From Saposhnikovia divaricata (Eukaryota > Streptophyta > Magnoliopsida > Apiales > Apiaceae), in the NCBI GenBank assembly GCA_036435485.1, contig CM071596.1, positions 14,722,001-14,786,000 on the forward strand: a stretch of 64,000 bases of DNA. The letters run 5' to 3'. The notes beneath the pieces are model-generated. The model saw only the letters and a program-made list of their open reading frames with translations. It searched no databases and was not told the DNA's origin. The position numbers and the translations under genes are program-made. Of the stretch, positions 32,301 to 41,515 are shown piece after piece (position 1 is the first letter of the stretch; each line of letters starts with the position of its first letter).

Positions 32301-33611
32301 CCCCTGAGAAATAGAGGGAGTTTCAGTTATGATGTGCTCTCCACTCAGTGTTGTGCCAGCCTTATCACTCCCTTGTGCTGACTCTTTACAGATAGGTGCA
32401 TTGGGGAGGATGCTTGATTCTATAGATGCATCCTGTTGAGAGGATACATCTAGTGAGCTGTGTGCCCCTGATTTTACAACTTCAGCCATTTGAGTGACTG
32501 AAGAGGTGGTTTTAGACTTCTTCTTCTTCTTTAGGCTTATGATAGGTGACTCAGGTGTCTCACTTTCTAACCATAGTTCTACAGCCAAGGCTGCTTCAGT
32601 TAAGATTTCTAAAGGTTCAGAAGCAGCCTGTTTTCTCTTCTTTTTACTAACATCACCCTTTTGAGAGGATGATGCAGTTGGCTCTTTGCTGGATAGAGTG
32701 TTTGGCTGAGGGGGTTGGTTAGCAGGCCTTGGGTTAGCACTTTGTTCTCCTTGCTTAGGCTGTGCTAACTGTGATTTTGAATCAAATATTGGCATGTTGT
32801 GGGGGTAAGACCTAAACAAACCCTCCATGTGGGGAGTTATGCTAAGTCTTACATCCACATCATTCCTAGTCTCCAAATTACCAAAAATGAGTTTGGTCAT
32901 GGACTTAGGATAGCCTATTTTACTCTTATCTACTCCAGGCAATTCAATCAATGAAGCATTTTTAAAGTTAAGCACTGATTGAATAAAGCGAGGAAAGAAA
33001 ATTTCATTACCTCTCTTGGCTGTGGTCTGACCAAGTCGCCCATAGAGTTCCTGTAGAATGAGAAGTCCAACATCTATCTTTCTCCCATGAGCCAAGGCAT
33101 AGGCAAGCTGCTGCACGGGTGTACTAATCTGATCAAAGCTTGATTTCCGTGCAGTGAATACTTGAAGGAGTGTAGCAAATACAAAGCTCCATTCTTTCCT
33201 CAAGAACTTCCTATTCAACTTTCCCAGCTTGATAGTATCAGAGTAGTTGATGAAGTTAAAGAATTCTTCCAACTCATCATTGGAGGCCAGAGCATCATAC
33301 GTCTCTTGCTGCATATCCAAGGCTTGATTCATGTCTGCAGTGGTGATAGTGATATCCTCTCCTTGAATCTTGCAGTGAACAATATAAGAGGTGATAGCAT
33401 TCTCAAGAGCGATGACCTCCACAGTAGCAGTCCTCCAGAATTGTTCCAATAGATCTATGTACAGAGTTGGGTTGGCTGAGAGCGCACTCTTGATGTATGA
33501 TTCAGACAACCACCGAACAAAGCACTTGAAATTGGCATTCGGTGCTTCCACATCACTGGAGATTGCGATGAAATTAGTTTGGGATGGTATGGTGAGTTGA
33601 GTGTTTGCCAT
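29316..33611 (-). CDS. Sirevirus-like third ORF (envelope-like position), 1431 codons
   Basis: The ORF starts at the ATG at 33611 and lies between pol and the 3' LTR, where Sireviruses carry an extra, often called envelope-like, ORF. Residues 1-280 form an ordered region (CFVRWLSESYIKSALSANP, LEQFWRTATVE, KEWSFVFATLLQVFTARKSS) resembling N-terminal regions of such plant ORFs. A long Ser/Thr/Pro-rich middle, a central helical stretch (about 640-900), a Lys/Asp-rich segment near 1260-1300 and a conserved-looking C-terminus follow. I see no convincing signal peptide or membrane segment, so an envelope role is not shown. It ends at TGA, and the frame continues beyond. Confidence 0.75.
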   Translation of the reverse strand: MANTQLTIPSQTNFIAISSDVEAPNANFKCFVRWLSESYIKSALSANPTLYIDLLEQFWRTATVEVIALENAITSYIVHCKIQGEDITITTADMNQALDMQQETYDALASNDELEEFFNFINYSDTIKLGKLNRKFLRKEWSFVFATLLQVFTARKSSFDQISTPVQQLAYALAHGRKIDVGLLILQELYGRLGQTTAKRGNEIFFPRFIQSVLNFKNASLIELPGVDKSKIGYPKSMTKLIFGNLETRNDVDVRLSITPHMEGLFRSYPHNMPIFDSKSQLAQPKQGEQSANPRPANQPPQPNTLSSKEPTASSSQKGDVSKKKRKQAASEPLEILTEAALAVELWLESETPESPIISLKKKKKSKTTSSVTQMAEVVKSGAHSSLDVSSQQDASIESSILPNAPICKESAQGSDKAGTTLSGEHIITETPSISQGELPKSCLQHTSLSESTTHISLKPATQAIEEQGIDHQEFFSFDEPMNSSDLVHDTLLTTQVPHLDGQGMHAGAYPNDTITNTEDSLVLTRDSVPVSTTVVTHPTSVETAVVESVHPVAEVASITEEPSKPSSSSNFMSQWLKPVQHDSASGSGSVPPQLTVEALQSLVVDQIPEFTKIAQHLLTANMPNPDYEAILLCHKEDVELQKEKIIDETERDGNIDAWLQGTNSIPLSEGLQYLREEYITSLGSIAKSLNPTDVFEAVNDSYKGILKAAHYLGKGLKTEINEVCSATTKEVHEIKRTFDAKFPQLETVLKDIRTCNATCTRMDNGLAILKDAVTGLGHKFQSLSDQTTDANAMLRTLFANQYGDKLVTEVPVHEMSRFEVQRLKDQSLSGFKANELFIKVDTLEKEVVSLHKSNAHLTDTVTTLTEQLNTQATTTADVLLHQQSMLSAMMKHMGLPLPDESSTPKVPPTAPVSVNKPKGEKRISKNSNPKGERPLEKGIKITEGGHQRTLKSTTHVPGKGKDKVDEPPKPPTSLPVVTLPTVHITTPDGQRQSITTTVVAGSMPSDKPQISISKSAKPVEVKVVTEAKLQEIANSNVYHDDAFLEFLKVSREQAGDALLYHESLKSQIDCLTVVPRRLNDLWLKEILMVGKNKIWHLTINTLQSLKHSEVNVLLGLIEKGNENNKSLHDDLRNGQPSRLPEVFTDPRTIIYQAGTRIEDIKQLVIPKHLTPQNKNLIIAIIEKLIKKKGSRTAEELEAISYLRSYIVTGIVSETAKFNPSKDQDKDEDKSDGRGRHHRSNKGDEDKKKKKDDEKRKNDDDQGKGSERKSGRQQASGIADSNLTTTQDSKSRVNAASSDLSKFASMASATVLPPQEEKKIQVKKPSVCFKKQTANGILQWSTNKGHILLPSNHVKRIKFKQAARKSKPTISKTLTIYPGLKLQPLDEDYDVDQLQFLQAQRIYHVAIVDNCLEIKYSDGREEKFKQGGCQH

Positions 33612-34452
33612 TTGGGTAGAGAAGAAAAGAGAATTAGGATTGAAGAAGAAATTCGCAGTTAGGGTTTTTCAGAGGTTTCAGGAGTTGAGATGCTTGAGAA
33701 ATCGAACGAAATGAATTGAATAGTTGTGAAGTTGTATATATATATATGAATGTCTTGAGTTGTCGATAGATAAGTGTTCTGTAGTGACAAGTCATTCGAG
33801 AAGTATGAAACAACTATTCGAGAAGTCAAGAAAGGCTTATTCGATATCTCAGGCAGTTTTTAACTCACAGCTGGCAGTGATTTAACTCAGAAAATAATTC
33901 AAAGTTAAGTAAAATATATTTTTATGAGTGAAATGAAGGTTTGAATATAAATCCAAAAAGCGATTAAGTGTCAGCGAAAAATCAGCCTTTTCAAATGATT
34001 CGATAACTCAAATGCAGCATTCGAGAACTCTATCATTAGAGAACTAAAATACTCTATTCGAGAACTCAAAGTGTGCTATTCGATTTCTCTAAAAGACACT
34101 ATTCGAGAACTCAAGAGGGTTCTAGATAGGCCTATTCGAGAACTCGAGCCAAGACATAACAATGAACCATTCGAGAAGTCTGACTTATCGAACTGTACTT
34201 TTCACTCATAAAATTCAATTTCCACTATCCTTTAAAATTTACTAGAAATATTCATTGACGAATATTCTACCAAATTAAATAGTGGTTTACTCAAAATTTT
34301 TACAGAAATTTCAAGCTACATATGTATGATTTTCAACATGTGCAGCATTGGAATATTTATACATCATACTCCAGCCAATACTTACTTCAGAAATATTAGG
34401 CATTTGATAAAGTAAGTATTTACTGCTGCAACAATCTAGTTGATATATTCAC
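33612..34452 (-). promoter_or_regulatory. Spacer with second motif array and TATA box, candidate internal promoter
   Basis: This non-coding 841 bp separates pol from the third ORF. About 11 motif copies, mostly reading ATTCGAGAACTC, ATTCGAGAAGTC or ATTCGATATCTC on the plus strand, lie at about 33790-34195; one more (GAGAAATCGAACG) is near 33700. On the minus strand they lie upstream of a TATATATATATA at 33734-33747, which is about 125 bp before the ATG at 33611. The layout mirrors the LTR: array, TATA, ORF. Confidence 0.6.
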
Positions 34453-37400
34453 TTAGCCAGAATTCGAAGAATTCAGCATTCCAATCTCACTGACCAGCCT
34501 AGTGAAGGTGGCTTCATCTAATGGCTTAGTGAATATGTCAGCTAGTTGTTTTTCTGTAGAGACATAATGCAACTCAATGGTTCCATTAGTTGCATGTTCT
34601 CTAATGAAATGATATCTGATGTCAATGTGCTTTGTCCTAGAATGATTGACAGGATTGGCAACTATAGAGATTGCACTTGTGTTGTCACACATGATAGGAA
34701 TTCTTTCCAACACAAGTCCATAATCTCTAAGTTGGTTTCTAATCCAAAGCACTTGAGCACAACAACTTCCAGCAGCTATGTATTCAGCTTCAGCTGTGGA
34801 AGTTGACACAGATTGTTGTTTCTTGCTGTACCAAGAGACTAACCTTTGTCCAAGAAACTGGCAGCTACCTGATGTGCTTTTCCTATCCACTCCGCATCCA
34901 GCATAATCAGCATCAGAATAACCAACCAGATTGAACCCTGTGTCCTTAGGATACCATAACCCCAAGTTTGGTGTGCCTTTCAGATATTTGAAGATCCTTT
35001 TTATTGCTATCATGTGTGATTCCTTTGGGTTTGATTGAAACCTTGCACATAAGCATGTAGCAAACATGATATCTGGCCTACTAGCAGTGAGGTAGAGTAG
35101 AGAACCAACCATGCCTCTGTAGATTGAGATATTTACCTTTTTGCCCTTAGCGTCATCATCTAACTTGGTGGCAGTGGCCATGGGTGTCTTCGCAGGTGAA
35201 CATTCTTCCAAATCAAATTTCTTCAGTAAATCTTTAATGTATTTGGTTTGACTTATAAAAATGCCATCCTTCCTTTGACTAACTTGCAGTCCAAGAAAGA
35301 ATGTTAATTCTCCCATCATACTCATCTCATATCTGCTTTGCATGAGCTTAGAGAATTTTTTACACAGCTTCTCATTTGTAGAGCCAAATATGATATCATC
35401 CACATAGATTTGAACTAGGATAATATCATCACCATGTTTCTTGTAGAACAGTGTCTTGTCCAGTGTGCCTCTAGTGAATTGATTCTCCAGTAGAAATTGT
35501 GATAGTGTGTCATACCATGCCCTAGGAGCTTGCTTGAGTCCATACAATGCTTTAAGTAATCTGTAGACAAAGTGGGGGAACTGTGGATCCTCAAAGCCAG
35601 GTGGTTGTTGCACATATACTTCTTCTTCCAACTCCCCATTCAGGAATGCACTCTTGACATCCATTTGATAGACCTTGAAATTAGAATGTGCAGCAAATGC
35701 CAAGAAAATTCTGATGGCTTCTAGTCTAGCAACAGGGGCAAAGGTCTCATCATAGTCAATACCTTCCTGTTGAGAGTATCCTTTTGCAACCAACCTTGCT
35801 TTGTTTCTTATGACTACACCATTTTCATCCATCTTATTCCTTAGAACCCATTTAGTTCCAACAACGGTTCTATCCTTTGGTGCAGGCACTAGTTCCCATA
35901 CTTTGCTCCTTTCAAATTGATTTAGCTCCTCTTGCATAGCAATTATCCAGTCAGGATCCAACAATGCATCATCAAGTTTCTTAGGCTCAACTTGGGATAG
36001 AAAGCAGCCATAGAGACATTCATTTATAAGTGCTCTCCTTGTCCTTACTCCTGCATTTGGATTTCCAATTATCTGATCTGCAGTGTGTGATCTATCCCAT
36101 TTCCTTGTATGTTCAGATTGATTTCTCATCCTTGATGTTGCTTCATCATTTAGATCATGATCATCTACATTTCCTCCCCCTGTGAAGTTGTCACTCCTCA
36201 CAGGTGTATCTTGGATGCTTGTTTCTTCATTGTTGGTTGACACAGGTTCTTCATTCACTTGAGTTTGTTGGATTATGAGTTCAGATTCACTTTCAATCTC
36301 CTCATCAGAATCATCTAGATTGTCAAACTTCAAGGGATCTTTATCTTCATCATTGGCTTCTTCTAATCCAGGTAGTTTGCTGTCATCAAATGTTACATCT
36401 GTGCTCTCCATTACTTTCTTTTGACAAATGACATAAACTTTGTATGCAATTCTTTCCATAGAATAGCCAAGAAAGATTCCTTCAAATGCCTTTGCATCAA
36501 ACTTTCCAACATATTCTGAATTATCTTTTAGCACAAAGCACTTGCTTCCAAAAGTATGAACATACTTTAGAGTAGGCTTCTTTCCAGTCATCAAGTTGTA
36601 AGGTGTCTTTCCAGTGTTTTTGTTGATGAGGGTTCTGTTTTGGATGTAGCATGCAGTGCTCACAGCCTCAGCCCAAAAACATGTAGGCATCTTTGCATCA
36701 AGTAGCATTGTTCTAGCAGCCTCTATCAGAGTCCTATTCTTTCTCTCAACAACTCCATTTTGTTGTGGGGTCCTTGGAGCTGAGAATTGTTGAGAAATAC
36801 CATTTTCTTTGCAGAATGCTCCAAGCATGGCATTTCTGAATTCTGTCCCATTATCACTTCTTAATGCAATCACACTTGCATTTATGGCCTTTGCTTCTTT
36901 GTCAACTTTCTTTATGTGCTCAATGATTACTTGTGGAGCCTCATCCTTTGATGCCAGAAATTCTACCCATGTATACCTTGTAAAATCATCAACCATCACT
37001 AGAGCATACTTCTTCCTTCCTAGTGACATAATATTGACAGGCCCAAACAAATCCATATGAATCAGTTGCAGGGGTTTGGTTATAGATGTCACTGTTTTTG
37101 ACTTGTGGCTTGATCTTTTCATTTTTCCCTTTTGACACGCCTCACACACTCCTTCTTGACAGAATTCAAGTGTGGGCATGCCTCTCACTAACTCCCTTTT
37201 GACTAGGGAATTAATGGCTTTGAAGTTCAGGTGTGATAGCTTCTTGTGCCACAGCCAACTGTCTTCATTTGATGCTTTTGAGTAGAAGCAACAAATTGTG
37301 TCCTTGCTTGCAGAGTCCATATTGGCTACAAACAGGCTTCCTTTCCTTACTCCAGACAGAGCAAAATCACCAGTCTTCTTGTGGGTGATCAAACATTCAT

Positions 37401-37713
37401 CTTTGTCAAAGTTCACTTTGAAGCCTCTGTCAGTGAATTGACCAACACTCAGTAGATTATGCTTGAGCCCCTTGACCAGTGCTACATTCTCAATGATGAC
37501 ATTTCCAATTTCCAACTTGCCATATCCCAGTGTGTTGCCAATGCTGTCATCTCCAAAAGCAACCATTGGGCCAGCCTTTTCCTCATACTGTGATAGCAGG
37601 GCCATATCACCAGTCATATGATTTGAGCATCCACTGTCCAAAATCCACATGACCTTCTTTTTACTTTCTTTGCCCTGCAAACACAAAAGTATTACTTCTC
37701 CTTTGGTACCCAA
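34453..37713 (-). CDS. Sirevirus-like pol: protease, integrase, RT, RNase H
   Basis: About 1086 codons are uninterrupted. Domains in order: aspartic protease WILDSGCSNHMTGD (near residue 25); pre-integrase LWHKKLSHLNF with a following zinc-binding CEACQKGK; integrase core HMDLFGP, LRSDNGTEF and PQQNGVVERKNRT with D, D and E; RT WVLRNKMDENGVVIRNKARL, MDVKSAFLNGEL and YVDD (near residue 767); RNase H YSDADYAGCGVDRKST, TAEAEYIAA and TKHIDIRYHF. All catalytic residues I can check are present. The frame is -1 relative to gag and overlaps its end by about 22 nt. The first in-frame ATG is not at the edge, so pol is probably made by frameshifting from gag. Confidence 0.92.
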   Translation of the reverse strand: MGTKGEVILLCLQGKESKKKVMWILDSGCSNHMTGDMALLSQYEEKAGPMVAFGDDSIGNTLGYGKLEIGNVIIENVALVKGLKHNLLSVGQFTDRGFKVNFDKDECLITHKKTGDFALSGVRKGSLFVANMDSASKDTICCFYSKASNEDSWLWHKKLSHLNFKAINSLVKRELVRGMPTLEFCQEGVCEACQKGKMKRSSHKSKTVTSITKPLQLIHMDLFGPVNIMSLGRKKYALVMVDDFTRYTWVEFLASKDEAPQVIIEHIKKVDKEAKAINASVIALRSDNGTEFRNAMLGAFCKENGISQQFSAPRTPQQNGVVERKNRTLIEAARTMLLDAKMPTCFWAEAVSTACYIQNRTLINKNTGKTPYNLMTGKKPTLKYVHTFGSKCFVLKDNSEYVGKFDAKAFEGIFLGYSMERIAYKVYVICQKKVMESTDVTFDDSKLPGLEEANDEDKDPLKFDNLDDSDEEIESESELIIQQTQVNEEPVSTNNEETSIQDTPVRSDNFTGGGNVDDHDLNDEATSRMRNQSEHTRKWDRSHTADQIIGNPNAGVRTRRALINECLYGCFLSQVEPKKLDDALLDPDWIIAMQEELNQFERSKVWELVPAPKDRTVVGTKWVLRNKMDENGVVIRNKARLVAKGYSQQEGIDYDETFAPVARLEAIRIFLAFAAHSNFKVYQMDVKSAFLNGELEEEVYVQQPPGFEDPQFPHFVYRLLKALYGLKQAPRAWYDTLSQFLLENQFTRGTLDKTLFYKKHGDDIILVQIYVDDIIFGSTNEKLCKKFSKLMQSRYEMSMMGELTFFLGLQVSQRKDGIFISQTKYIKDLLKKFDLEECSPAKTPMATATKLDDDAKGKKVNISIYRGMVGSLLYLTASRPDIMFATCLCARFQSNPKESHMIAIKRIFKYLKGTPNLGLWYPKDTGFNLVGYSDADYAGCGVDRKSTSGSCQFLGQRLVSWYSKKQQSVSTSTAEAEYIAAGSCCAQVLWIRNQLRDYGLVLERIPIMCDNTSAISIVANPVNHSRTKHIDIRYHFIREHATNGTIELHYVSTEKQLADIFTKPLDEATFTRLVSEIGMLNSSNSG

Positions 37714-40193
37714 ACGAGTTTGGGTCCATGTGACTTAGTGACAGTTTTATCAAAATCAGCATGCTTATCAGTTTTCTTGATGTTGGTCTTCTTGTCACTG
37801 TTGGGAGTCTTAGAATCAGGGTTCTTAGACTTAGGTGACAGAGGTACCTTCCTAACTTTAGGAGGACTTGAAGACTTTGTCCTTGTGTAGTGTGTGTGAA
37901 CATTATGATTGATATAGCCCTCCATGAATTGTCTTCTCAAATTAAAACAACTAGTCATCACATTCATGTTACATGGCATACAATCAAGTTTATCACAGAA
38001 AGGAGAGTCTCTATGTCTTAAAGGCACAGAGCAATCATAGAATGGTTTAGCAACACTACCAGATGGTTTCTTGCAAGCATGAGTCAAATGATTAGAGCTA
38101 AAACAGTTTTGACAAACTTTCCTAGGGGCATTTGGCACATAAGCATAGTTGTTATCTTTGTTAATCCCTAATTTGCCATTCCTGTTTGGTCTCTTATTAG
38201 TCACTTTCTTCTTAGTCTCATAATTTCCAGCTGAAACAAAATTTACAGATTTCTCAAGTCTAGGTCTACCTTCTACTGGCTCCTTGGCTTTGGTTTTGAC
38301 ATTCTTACTCTCAGAGGATGCTTGTTGTTCATTTGATTGTGCCTCATCTTCATCCTCCAACATTTGCTTGATGAGTAAGGCATCCTCATCAATCTCAAGT
38401 GTTGGTGATTTAAATATTGGATTCTCAGTCTTTTTCAAAACCTGAGGCACCTCCTCTTGAACAACAAGGTCATCTTCAATGACTGCATAGCCTTTCCTCT
38501 GTTTAAGAGTGTCATAATCAAGTCCAATGGCAGCCTTAGGTCTAGCTAGATTTTTCTCATGATAAGACTGCAATAGACTAGAGGAATTCTTAAATGTCTT
38601 CAACTTAAATTCATTTTCAGCTAATTCATCCCTAAGAGCTTTCTCAACTTGACTAGCACATAGAACTTTATTCTTTAGATACTCAATCTCTTGTTTAAGA
38701 TTTTCTATTTGCACAGTAGTTAGCTCTAGTTCCTCATTTCTCTTATTTAACAGTTCATTCCTAGTAGACAGTTTAGCAATCTCTTCATTAGCAGCAGTCA
38801 TACTAGTATGAATGTTAAACATCTCAACGGATAGTTGTTCAACCAAAGATTTATATTCAGAAACAGACATGTCTATGGTAGTGAGAGATGGTACCTGTGA
38901 GTCTGATGCAGATGGTTCTTCCTTGGAATTGGCCATCAAGGCATAGTTGCAGAATTCTTGTTCTTCCCCATCACTGTCAGAATCATCCCAACACTTCCCT
39001 TCAGCTATGTAAGCCTTACCTGGTGTCTGCTTCTTTAGAAGGGCCTCATACTTAGCTTCAAGCTCAAGAAACTCCTTATCCTTCTTTTTAGGCTTCTTGC
39101 ATTCACTGGCAAAATGCCCTAGGTCATTGCATCTAAAACATCTTACAGATGACCTATCCACATAGCTGGTTTTGAATCTGTTCTTGTTTGTTTTCATAGG
39201 TGCCTTGCTCTTGTTGAATGAATGATTTTGAGGTCTAGGCTTGAAGGGCAGATTCCTCTTGAATCTGATGTTTGAGAATTTTCTAGCCATAAAAGCATAT
39301 GATGTATTTTCCATGCCATCCAGCTCTTCAAGAGTGTAGAACTCATCTTCTTCCTTGTCATCAGCAGGTTCAGTCACTACTTCCTCAGTTTCTTCATCAT
39401 CTACTATCTCTTCTATTCTCAGCTGACTTGCAGATGCTTCCAGGTCTTGAATAGATTTGTTGACAATCAAGGCACAGGATGTGTTTATCATTCTGCCTTG
39501 GTTAGCTTGGATAGCCTTCTTTTGAAGCAACTCAAGCTCGTGTGTCTTTAAAACCCCATAGAGCACATCATACGTGACTTTGTTCAAATCTCTTTCTCTT
39601 AGGGATATGACCCTTTGCTCTGGATGGTTTGGTGACGATAGTAGAAACTTCATATTTAATTCCTTAGTGCTGTAAACCTTCCCATTCATTTGGAGCTCAG
39701 TCACCAGCTTGTGAAATCTTTCAAACATATCAGTGATACTTTCCTTGGACTGTGCCATGAACGCCTCATACTGTGTGACCAGTATCTGTTTCTTATTTTC
39801 TCTTACCTCCTCTGTCCCTTCACATAACACCTCGATGTGATTCCACATGTCCTTGGCTGATTTGCATGATGCTATGTTGGCAAACATCGACATATCCATG
39901 GAGTCTATGATTAACAACATGAGGTGGCTGTCTAGGGCAATCTTTTCCTTCTCTGAGTCCGTCCATTTGGATGGCTCTTTTGGAACGTATGATCTAGGAA
40001 TGACTACTGCGCCCACTGTGGATTCAGCAACTTCTTGTTGTGGTATGAATGGACCATTCTTGAGAATGTCAGGGTAGAGAGGATTGGCAGCTTTGATGAA
40101 CAACAGCATTTTTATTTTCCAGAGGTTGTAATTCTCTTTGTCGAACTTAGGGACCTTTACCGTACCTGTAGTCTTTGGTGTATTCGAACTCAT
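37692..40193 (-). CDS. Sirevirus-like gag, 833 codons
   Basis: This is the capsid/nucleocapsid protein. Start ATG is at 40193, 44 nt inside the LTR edge. The UBN2-type capsid domain covers about residues 20-230 (KFDKENYNLWKIKML, IASCKSAKDMWNHIEVL). An acidic linker is followed by a first zinc knuckle CFRCNDLGHFASEC (near residue 350) and a long coiled coil (about 450-560). A second knuckle-like CQNCFSSNHLTHAC lies near residue 692, then a basic tail ending GPKLVWVPKEK. Gag of this length with two knuckles fits Sireviruses. It is intact. Confidence 0.92.
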   Translation of the reverse strand: MSSNTPKTTGTVKVPKFDKENYNLWKIKMLLFIKAANPLYPDILKNGPFIPQQEVAESTVGAVVIPRSYVPKEPSKWTDSEKEKIALDSHLMLLIIDSMDMSMFANIASCKSAKDMWNHIEVLCEGTEEVRENKKQILVTQYEAFMAQSKESITDMFERFHKLVTELQMNGKVYSTKELNMKFLLSSPNHPEQRVISLRERDLNKVTYDVLYGVLKTHELELLQKKAIQANQGRMINTSCALIVNKSIQDLEASASQLRIEEIVDDEETEEVVTEPADDKEEDEFYTLEELDGMENTSYAFMARKFSNIRFKRNLPFKPRPQNHSFNKSKAPMKTNKNRFKTSYVDRSSVRCFRCNDLGHFASECKKPKKKDKEFLELEAKYEALLKKQTPGKAYIAEGKCWDDSDSDGEEQEFCNYALMANSKEEPSASDSQVPSLTTIDMSVSEYKSLVEQLSVEMFNIHTSMTAANEEIAKLSTRNELLNKRNEELELTTVQIENLKQEIEYLKNKVLCASQVEKALRDELAENEFKLKTFKNSSSLLQSYHEKNLARPKAAIGLDYDTLKQRKGYAVIEDDLVVQEEVPQVLKKTENPIFKSPTLEIDEDALLIKQMLEDEDEAQSNEQQASSESKNVKTKAKEPVEGRPRLEKSVNFVSAGNYETKKKVTNKRPNRNGKLGINKDNNYAYVPNAPRKVCQNCFSSNHLTHACKKPSGSVAKPFYDCSVPLRHRDSPFCDKLDCMPCNMNVMTSCFNLRRQFMEGYINHNVHTHYTRTKSSSPPKVRKVPLSPKSKNPDSKTPNSDKKTNIKKTDKHADFDKTVTKSHGPKLVWVPKEK

Positions 40194-40220
40194 GATCGTT
40201 TTCTGTTTAGATTAAACAGC

Positions 40221-40235
40221 CTGCTTTGATACCAC
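40221..40235 (-). promoter_or_regulatory. Primer-binding site of the Sirevirus-like element
   Basis: The minus strand reads GTGGTATCAAAGCAG just after the 5' LTR end, complementary to the 3' end of initiator tRNA-Met. Confidence 0.85.
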
Positions 40236-40732
40236 TTGTTGAGTATTGAATACAGTAAAAGAATACAGAGGGGGGGGTGAATGGATTCTTGAACTTTTCT
40301 TCGTTCTTGAATCTTTGCAGCAAGATAAGTGATGAGTGTGTGAGATATGAAGATGCGGATAATTAAAGACAAACACAACACAATATCACTTTAATCTAAT
40401 ATCTTATTAGATAAAGATTTTGCTACAATCTGTGAATACAAATGATAGTATTCTCAGCTTCGTTTTTCTCAGAGAGATATTTTCTGGGTATTTGAGAAAC
40501 TTCAACACCTTAACAGCTAAGGAAGTGAGGCCGTATCCTTATAGACATGGATACACCCACTTACTACAAATGAGGTAGGTAAAACAAAAACACTTTCCAG
40601 TCTGTCTATCTCATTTTAGTAAGAGTCCAAACGGCTACAGATTTGACTTTGAAAAGCCTGTTTAGATCCACTTCTTCAGCTCCTTGTCCCTTGTCTTATC
40701 TCTCCAAGCTTCTTTGTAGGCTTTCCAGCATG

Positions 40733-40740
40733 CTTTATAG
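40733..40740 (-). promoter_or_regulatory. TATA box of the Sirevirus-like 5' LTR
   Basis: The minus strand reads CCTATAAAGC, placed between the upstream motif array and the gag start as expected for the core promoter. Confidence 0.6.
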
Positions 40741-40819
40741 GACAGAGTCAAATAAAGTATCCTGGCTTGTTGCAGGTTTCTGACTTGTACAATTCTTCAG
40801 TATTTTGTCCTCAAGAATG

Positions 40820-41230
40820 TATTCGAGAAGTGACTAAGTGAGTGATTCGAGAACTGGAGTTGACTTGATCGATAACTCTGAGTTCTCGAATAGTGTTATC
40901 TTGACATATCGAATCACTTCTCGAATAGCTCTTTTCTCTGGGACTCCTTGAGATATCGAATAGAGCATTTTGACATATCGAATCCCTGAGATATCGAATA
41001 GCATATTGAGTCTTTGAGATATCGAATGTGGCATTGACTTGTTGACCCTTTGAGAACTCGAACTGTTGACTCCTTGAGTTCTCGAACCGTGTAATAGACA
41101 TATCGAATCCCTGAGATATCGAATGAGATATCGAGAGATATCGAATAGTGTCTTCTGAGATATCGAACTCCAGACTTCTCGAATGCTAGACTTCTCGAAT
41201 AAACAAATGTACTTCTCGAATTAGTACTTA
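40820..41230 (-). promoter_or_regulatory. U3 motif array of the 5' LTR
   Basis: It is identical to the array at 27970-28375 except for one base (CTGAGTTCTCG versus CTAAGTTCTCG). About 19 GANWTMTCGAAT-type motifs form the likely enhancer of genomic RNA transcription. Several are TTCnnGAA dyads, the building block of heat-shock elements. Three adjoining units in exact register were not found. Confidence 0.65.
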
Positions 41231-41515
41231 GGCAATTTCTTCATTTCTTCAATTCTTCAAATCCCAACTGTGATTATTTGACAGTCTTCATTTCCTTGCT
41301 TGAGGCATGAACCTTAGAACTTCTTTCAAGCTTTATTCTTGACTTAGTAGGTACAGTTACACAGATAGAATTTGATGCCTATTACATAGTACAAACAAGT
41401 AGAAACTCTACAACTAGAGGTTCCCTCAGTTAAGAGGTCATGTAGGTAATGCATAGCATTACGAACCACTTGGGCTTGTTATTAGATGTATTCAGGCATG
41501 CCTCTGTGACTAACA

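Larger units (their letters stand above)
27383..41515 (-). mobile_element. Sirevirus-like Copia retrotransposon, near-intact, 14.1 kb
   Basis: Identical 5-bp duplications CGAAG (27378-27382, 41516-41520) flank LTRs of 1282 and 1279 bp. The LTRs differ, by eye, only in a G-run length and one substitution. Minus-strand order: 5' LTR, primer-binding site, gag (833 codons), pol (about 1086 codons), an 841-bp spacer with a motif array and TATA box, a third ORF of about 1430 codons plus an extension after one stop, the purine tract and the 3' LTR. Large size, two gag zinc knuckles and an ORF after pol fit the Sirevirus lineage. It is potentially autonomous and inserted recently. Confidence 0.9.
40237..41515 (-). 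repeat. 5' LTR of the Sirevirus-like element
   Basis: This LTR is 1279 bp and nearly identical to 27383-28664. On the minus strand the order is U3 with the motif array (41225 down to 40820), a TATA box CTATAAA at about 40733-40740, then R/U5 and the primer-binding site. The array lies about 80-490 bp upstream of the TATA box. Confidence 0.95.

Noticed and set aside
40820..41230. U3 motif array as a coding or satellite sequence (minus ORF 40811-41101)
   Set aside because: The ORF is only the translated motif repeats. The same array lies in both LTRs upstream of a TATA box, which fits a regulatory array better.
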